A stretch of DNA of 7,115 nucleotides. Source: Actinomycetota bacterium (GTDB lineage: Bacteria > Actinomycetota > UBA4738). This document shows, in pieces, positions 3,873 to 7,115 of the stretch. The position numbers were made by a program, and so were the translations under genes. The DNA lies in assembly GCA_013816105.1 (NCBI GenBank), contig JACDEY010000049.1, forward strand, positions 1 to 7,115, read 5' to 3'. The notes under the pieces are model-generated. The model searched no databases and was not told the DNA's origin. It saw nothing but the letters and a program-made list of their open reading frames with translations. Within the stretch, counting starts at the first letter, position 1. Each line of letters begins with the position of its first letter.

Positions 3873-5896
3873 GCCGGTCCTGGCCGTGGCAGGCCCTGGC
3901 GACCCTGGGAACGGTCGCGTTCCTCGCGGGCACGGCCTGGCCAGCCCCCTCCGCTTCGGCCCAGACGGGGGTCGTCAGGCTAGCCCTCGAATCGCAGTCT
4001 GCCTGGAACGGCCCGAAGCGCCCGCTGGAGATCGTGGTTCGTGCGACGAACGACTCCTCCGAGCGCTTGGAGCAGCTCAGTATCGCACTCACCATCAGGA
4101 CCCCGGCGAGGTCGAGGTCCGCCTACGAGCTCTCCCTCCGCGCGGACGCCACGAGCTCGTTCTTCACCTATCCGTTCGTCCGGGAAGGAGCCCTGGGACC
4201 GGGCGAGTCGCGGACGTTCGGACTCCAGCAGCCTCTAGACTTGCTGACGAATCGAGGGGAAAGCGCCCTGTACCCGCTCGAGATCGAGCTTCGATCGGAC
4301 GACGCGCCGGTGGCCACGCTTCGCTCGCCGATGATCTTCCTGATCGAGCCGGCGAAGGTCCCTCTGAGCCTCGCGTGGACGTGGATCATGGCCGCCCCGG
4401 TCGACCACGGCCCCGACGGGGTCTTCCTCTCGGACGCGTTGGAGAGCGACCTCGCCCCCGGAGGGCGCCTTCGCGCGATGGCCGAGGCGCTCGCGGGCAT
4501 CGATGGAGTGCCCGCCACGATCGCGGCTTCCTCGGCGTTCCTCGACCAGCTCACGAGCATGGCGGACGGCTATGAGGTGTCACCGCCTGGCGGTGAGCGG
4601 CGAACGGTCGCGGCGGGAGGCGGTGGGGCCGCCGACGCCTCGGTCGTGCTCGGGATGCTCAGGGACGTGGCCGAACGGCCGGAGATCGAGACGCTCGCCT
4701 ACCCGTTCGGCGACCCGAGCCTCCCGGCGTTGTTCAAGGCGGGCCTCGGGAAGGACTTCGGCCCCCTGCTCTCGCGGGGACGGACGCTCGTCCGTGAGGC
4801 GCTCGGGGTCTCGCCCTCAACGACGGTGATCCGTCCGCCGTTCTCGCACGTCGATCCGGGGACGCTCGTACGCCTCGTGGGCAGCGGGGCGCGTACGGTC
4901 CTGCTCGACCAGGGGCTCGTCCCACCTCCGCTCGATCCAACGTTCAGCGCGCCGGCGGTCGTCCGGCTCTCGAGCGGGACGGAGGCGGTGTCGGCCGTGG
5001 TCCCCGACCCCGGCCTGCCGCTCGTGGCCACTGCCGCGTCGGCCGACCCCCGACTCGCGGCCCATGCCGCCCTCGGATGGTTGGCGGCCATGTGGTTCGA
5101 GTTCCCCGGAACGCCCGGTCGTGGCGCCGCGGTCCTATTCGGCGAGGGGTCGCCTCATCCCGCGGAGTTCTTCGAAGCTTTCGCCCCGCTCGTCCGTTCA
5201 TCACCCTGGCTGCGCCCGCTAGCCGCGGAAGCGTTCGTCGAGGACATCGACCCGCAGGGGCGAGCCGTCCTGTCGCCGCGCTCCTACCCCGCTCTTGACC
5301 CGAGCTATGTGGCCGGCGTTCAGCGAGGCAAGGGCCAGCTCCGCCGCTTCGAGGACACGCTGCAGGACCCCGACCCCATAACCGAGCGGCTTCGCGCCCA
5401 CCTGCTCCTCGCGGAGGGGGGCACCTTCGTGGCGCGTCCGGATCTCGGCAGGAGGTTCGTCGACGCGGTCTCGGCCACCATCCGCCGAATCTACTCGAGG
5501 GTGACCATCCCGAGTCAGACCTTCACGCTCACCTCAAGAAGCGGGGTCATCCCGGTTCAGGTCCGCAACGACACAGGGCACGAGCTTCGGGTCAGGGTGC
5601 GCCTCGTCTCGGACCGCCGGCTCGAGTTCGTGGACGGGGACACCGCAACGATCCTTCTTCCACCCGAGGACCAGATCGTCCGCTTCGCCGTCAGCGCTCG
5701 TACCACGGGGCTGCTGCCCATCAAGGTCCAGATCCAGACCCTCGGCGGCGACCCGACTCCGGATACGATCAGCGAAGCGCAGGTGTTGGTCCGTTCGACT
5801 GCCTACAATCGCGTCGCGCTGTTCGTGACGATCGGAGCCGCCCTGTTCCTCTTGGCCTGGTGGGGGAGGAGGTTCCTGCCTCGGCAGAGACCGTGA
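3869..5896 (+). CDS. DUF6049-like exported, membrane-anchored protein (Rv3909-type)
   Basis: A 675-residue protein with an N-terminal signal peptide (hydrophobic residues 8-24, likely cut after ASA at 29-31), a large extracytoplasmic region and one C-terminal membrane helix (about 649-665) followed by a basic tail (RRFLPRQRP). Residues about 36-160 look like a beta-sandwich (LEIVVRATNDSS). Residues about 165-480 resemble a degenerate beta/alpha barrel, with IMAAPVDHGPDG near 173-184, VPATIAASSAFLDQL (214-228), YPFGD (278-282) and RPPF (322-325), the last two recalling NodB deacetylases. A second Ig-like domain (VIPVQVRNDTGHELRV) spans about 548-640. The active-site Asp pair of NodB enzymes is not seen, so catalysis is doubtful. 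Start: ATG overlapping the Nudix stop, with GGAGGGG 5 bases before it. It sits directly before murJ, as Rv3909 does before Rv3910, suggesting a cell-envelope role; the function is unknown to me. Confidence 0.8.
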   Translation: MSRSWPWQALATLGTVAFLAGTAWPAPSASAQTGVVRLALESQSAWNGPKRPLEIVVRATNDSSERLEQLSIALTIRTPARSRSAYELSLRADATSSFFTYPFVREGALGPGESRTFGLQQPLDLLTNRGESALYPLEIELRSDDAPVATLRSPMIFLIEPAKVPLSLAWTWIMAAPVDHGPDGVFLSDALESDLAPGGRLRAMAEALAGIDGVPATIAASSAFLDQLTSMADGYEVSPPGGERRTVAAGGGGAADASVVLGMLRDVAERPEIETLAYPFGDPSLPALFKAGLGKDFGPLLSRGRTLVREALGVSPSTTVIRPPFSHVDPGTLVRLVGSGARTVLLDQGLVPPPLDPTFSAPAVVRLSSGTEAVSAVVPDPGLPLVATAASADPRLAAHAALGWLAAMWFEFPGTPGRGAAVLFGEGSPHPAEFFEAFAPLVRSSPWLRPLAAEAFVEDIDPQGRAVLSPRSYPALDPSYVAGVQRGKGQLRRFEDTLQDPDPITERLRAHLLLAEGGTFVARPDLGRRFVDAVSATIRRIYSRVTIPSQTFTLTSRSGVIPVQVRNDTGHELRVRVRLVSDRRLEFVDGDTATILLPPEDQIVRFAVSARTTGLLPIKVQIQTLGGDPTPDTISEAQVLVRSTAYNRVALFVTIGAALFLLAWWGRRFLPRQRP

Positions 5897-7115
5897 GCCC
5901 CGGGGCCGCGGGTTCCTTCGTCCGTCACTCCGCCGTCATGTCGGTGGGCACGACGCTCTCCCGCGCGACCGGATTCCTTCGGGTCTCGGCGATGGCCTTC
6001 GCGCTCGGTGTGGCGGAGAGCCGGCTGGCCGACGCCTACCAGGTGGCGAACACCACCCCGAACATCATCTACGAGCTCGCGCTGGGTGGAATCCTCTCCT
6101 CCGTCTTCGTGCCCGTGTTCGTCGAGTGGCTGCAGACCCGGGGGCGGGAGGCCGCGTGGCACACGGCCCAGGCCGTGATGACGTTCGCCCTGCTCTTCCT
6201 CGGGGTCGTGATGGTTGCCGGCATGATCGGCGCCGGAACGATCGTCGGCCTGTACACCGTCCAGGTAGCGGGCCCGGAGCGGGAGGCGATGCGCGCGCTG
6301 GCGTCCTTCTTCCTCGTCTTCTTCATGCCGCAGATCGTCTTCTACGGACTCGGCGCCGTCGCGACCGGCCTGCTCAACGCCCACCGCCGTTTCTCAGTCC
6401 CGATGTTCGCTCCCATCCTCAACAACGTGGTCGTCGCCGCCACGTTCTTCCTGTTCGCCGCACTCCCCGGACCTGCCGAACCCACCCCATCCGGCATAAC
6501 CACCGCCCAGCGCTACGTCCTCGCAATCGGGACCACGCTCGGGGTCGCGGCGATGACCCTCGCCCTGTGGCCGTCACTGCGGAAGTTGGGGTTCCGCCTG
6601 CGGTGGACGCTCGACCTCCGGGACGCCGGGTTGCGGCGCATCGGACGGCTCGCGGGCTGGGCGTTCACCTATGTACTCATCAATCAGGTCGGCTTCCTGG
6701 TGGTGATCGTCTTCGCGGGCGAGGTGCAGGGCGGAGTGGCCGCCTACACCGCCGCGTTCATCCTCTTTCAGCTCCCCCACGCGATCTTCGCGGTCTCGAT
6801 CATGACCGCGCTGCTCCCCTCCCTGTCAGGTTTCTGGGCGGAGGGCGATCGGGCCGCGTTTAGATCCCAGCTTTCACAGGGGATCCGGGCGACGGCCTTC
6901 ATCGTGGTCCCCGCCGCCTTCGGCTACCTCGCGCTCGCGGTGCCGATCGTTCGCGTGCTGCTCCAGCACGGCGTGGCCCAGGAGGAAAGCACGACGCTCG
7001 TGGCGGGTGTCCTTGTCGCGTTCTCGGCGGGACTCTTCTCGTTCTCGGCGTTCCAACTCTTTCTTCGAGCCTTCTACGCGATGCAGGACACTCGCACACC
7101 GGCGCTCATCAAGGC
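5893..7115 (+). CDS. murJ: Lipid II flippase MurJ (MviN), 3'-truncated by window edge
   Basis: The frame is open from the GTG at 5893 to the right edge (407 full codons); a stop would lie beyond it. MurJ, a MOP-superfamily transporter of usually 14 helices, moves lipid II across the cytoplasmic membrane for peptidoglycan synthesis. Visible family signatures are SRATGFLR (residues 23-30, with the two conserved arginines), ADAYQVANTTPNIIYE (46-61), LGGILSSVFVPVF, RRFSVPMFAPILNN (165-178), PHAIFAVSIMTALLP (295-309), LLQHG (near 356-361) and FYAMQDTRTP (394-403). The fragment covers roughly the first ten helices. The GTG overlaps the DUF6049 stop (GTGA); the nearest AGGAGG is at 5867-5872, 20 bases upstream, so the gene probably depends on coupling to its neighbour. 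An ATG at 5938 is a less likely start. The N-terminus has no long extension. Whether it carries the C-terminal pseudokinase domain of mycobacterial MviN cannot be seen. Confidence 0.96.
   Translation, partial: MSPGAAGSFVRHSAVMSVGTTLSRATGFLRVSAMAFALGVAESRLADAYQVANTTPNIIYELALGGILSSVFVPVFVEWLQTRGREAAWHTAQAVMTFALLFLGVVMVAGMIGAGTIVGLYTVQVAGPEREAMRALASFFLVFFMPQIVFYGLGAVATGLLNAHRRFSVPMFAPILNNVVVAATFFLFAALPGPAEPTPSGITTAQRYVLAIGTTLGVAAMTLALWPSLRKLGFRLRWTLDLRDAGLRRIGRLAGWAFTYVLINQVGFLVVIVFAGEVQGGVAAYTAAFILFQLPHAIFAVSIMTALLPSLSGFWAEGDRAAFRSQLSQGIRATAFIVVPAAFGYLALAVPIVRVLLQHGVAQEESTTLVAGVLVAFSAGLFSFSAFQLFLRAFYAMQDTRTPALIK

Noticed and set aside
5803..6384. A 193-codon minus-strand frame opposite the DUF6049 end and murJ start
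   Set aside because: The plus strand here encodes unmistakable MurJ motifs; the antisense product is a charged His/Arg/Asp-rich shadow.
6126..6863. A 245-codon plus-strand frame inside murJ
   Set aside because: It is a +2 shadow; the frame beginning at 5893 encodes MurJ without interruption to the window edge.

Overview
The window looks like a piece of a high-GC actinobacterial (Actinomycetota) chromosome. Three things point there. The right two thirds carry a gene block, CCA tRNA nucleotidyltransferase / Nudix hydrolase / large secreted DUF6049-type protein / MurJ, that matches the order Rv3907c (pcnA) - Rv3908 (mutT4) - Rv3909 - Rv3910 (MurJ/MviN) in Mycobacterium tuberculosis, where it lies near oriC. 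The superoxide dismutase is the nickel type, common in actinobacteria. Coding is GC-rich with frequent GTG starts and short operon overlaps. The class cannot be fixed from the sequence.

Layout. 1-588 (+): 3' part of a gene for a secreted, glycine/aspartate-rich RTX-type calcium-binding repeat protein; its 5' end lies outside the window. 689-1126 (-): a small S26-family signal peptidase that fits SodX, the maturation protease of nickel superoxide dismutase. 1158-1562 (+): the nickel superoxide dismutase SodN, divergent from sodX with only 31 bp between the start codons. 1569-2987 (-): CCA-adding tRNA nucleotidyltransferase, convergent with sodN with 6 bp between the stops. 3136-3348 (+): a small KGG-repeat general stress protein, preceded by a good match to a SigB/SigF stress promoter. 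3417-3872 (+): Nudix hydrolase. 3869-5896 (+): exported, membrane-anchored DUF6049-like protein. 5893-7115 (+): MurJ lipid II flippase, cut by the right edge.

How the genes work together. sodX and sodN form a two-gene unit: SodX removes an 18-residue leader to expose the His-Cys-Asp-Leu-Pro-Cys nickel hook of SodN. The Nudix, DUF6049 and MurJ genes overlap by 4 bp each (ATGA, then GTGA), so they are very probably one translationally coupled operon linked to cell-wall synthesis. The KGG gene sits between the CCA gene and this operon with its own stress-type promoter.

No mobile element, CRISPR array, tRNA, rRNA or wholly new system was found. The observations most worth a second look are the SigB-type promoter with an embedded palindrome before the KGG gene, the Glu-x-Asp in place of Asp-x-Asp in the CCA enzyme, the NodB-like (deacetylase-like) motifs in the DUF6049 protein, and the tightly packed sodX/sodN promoter region.
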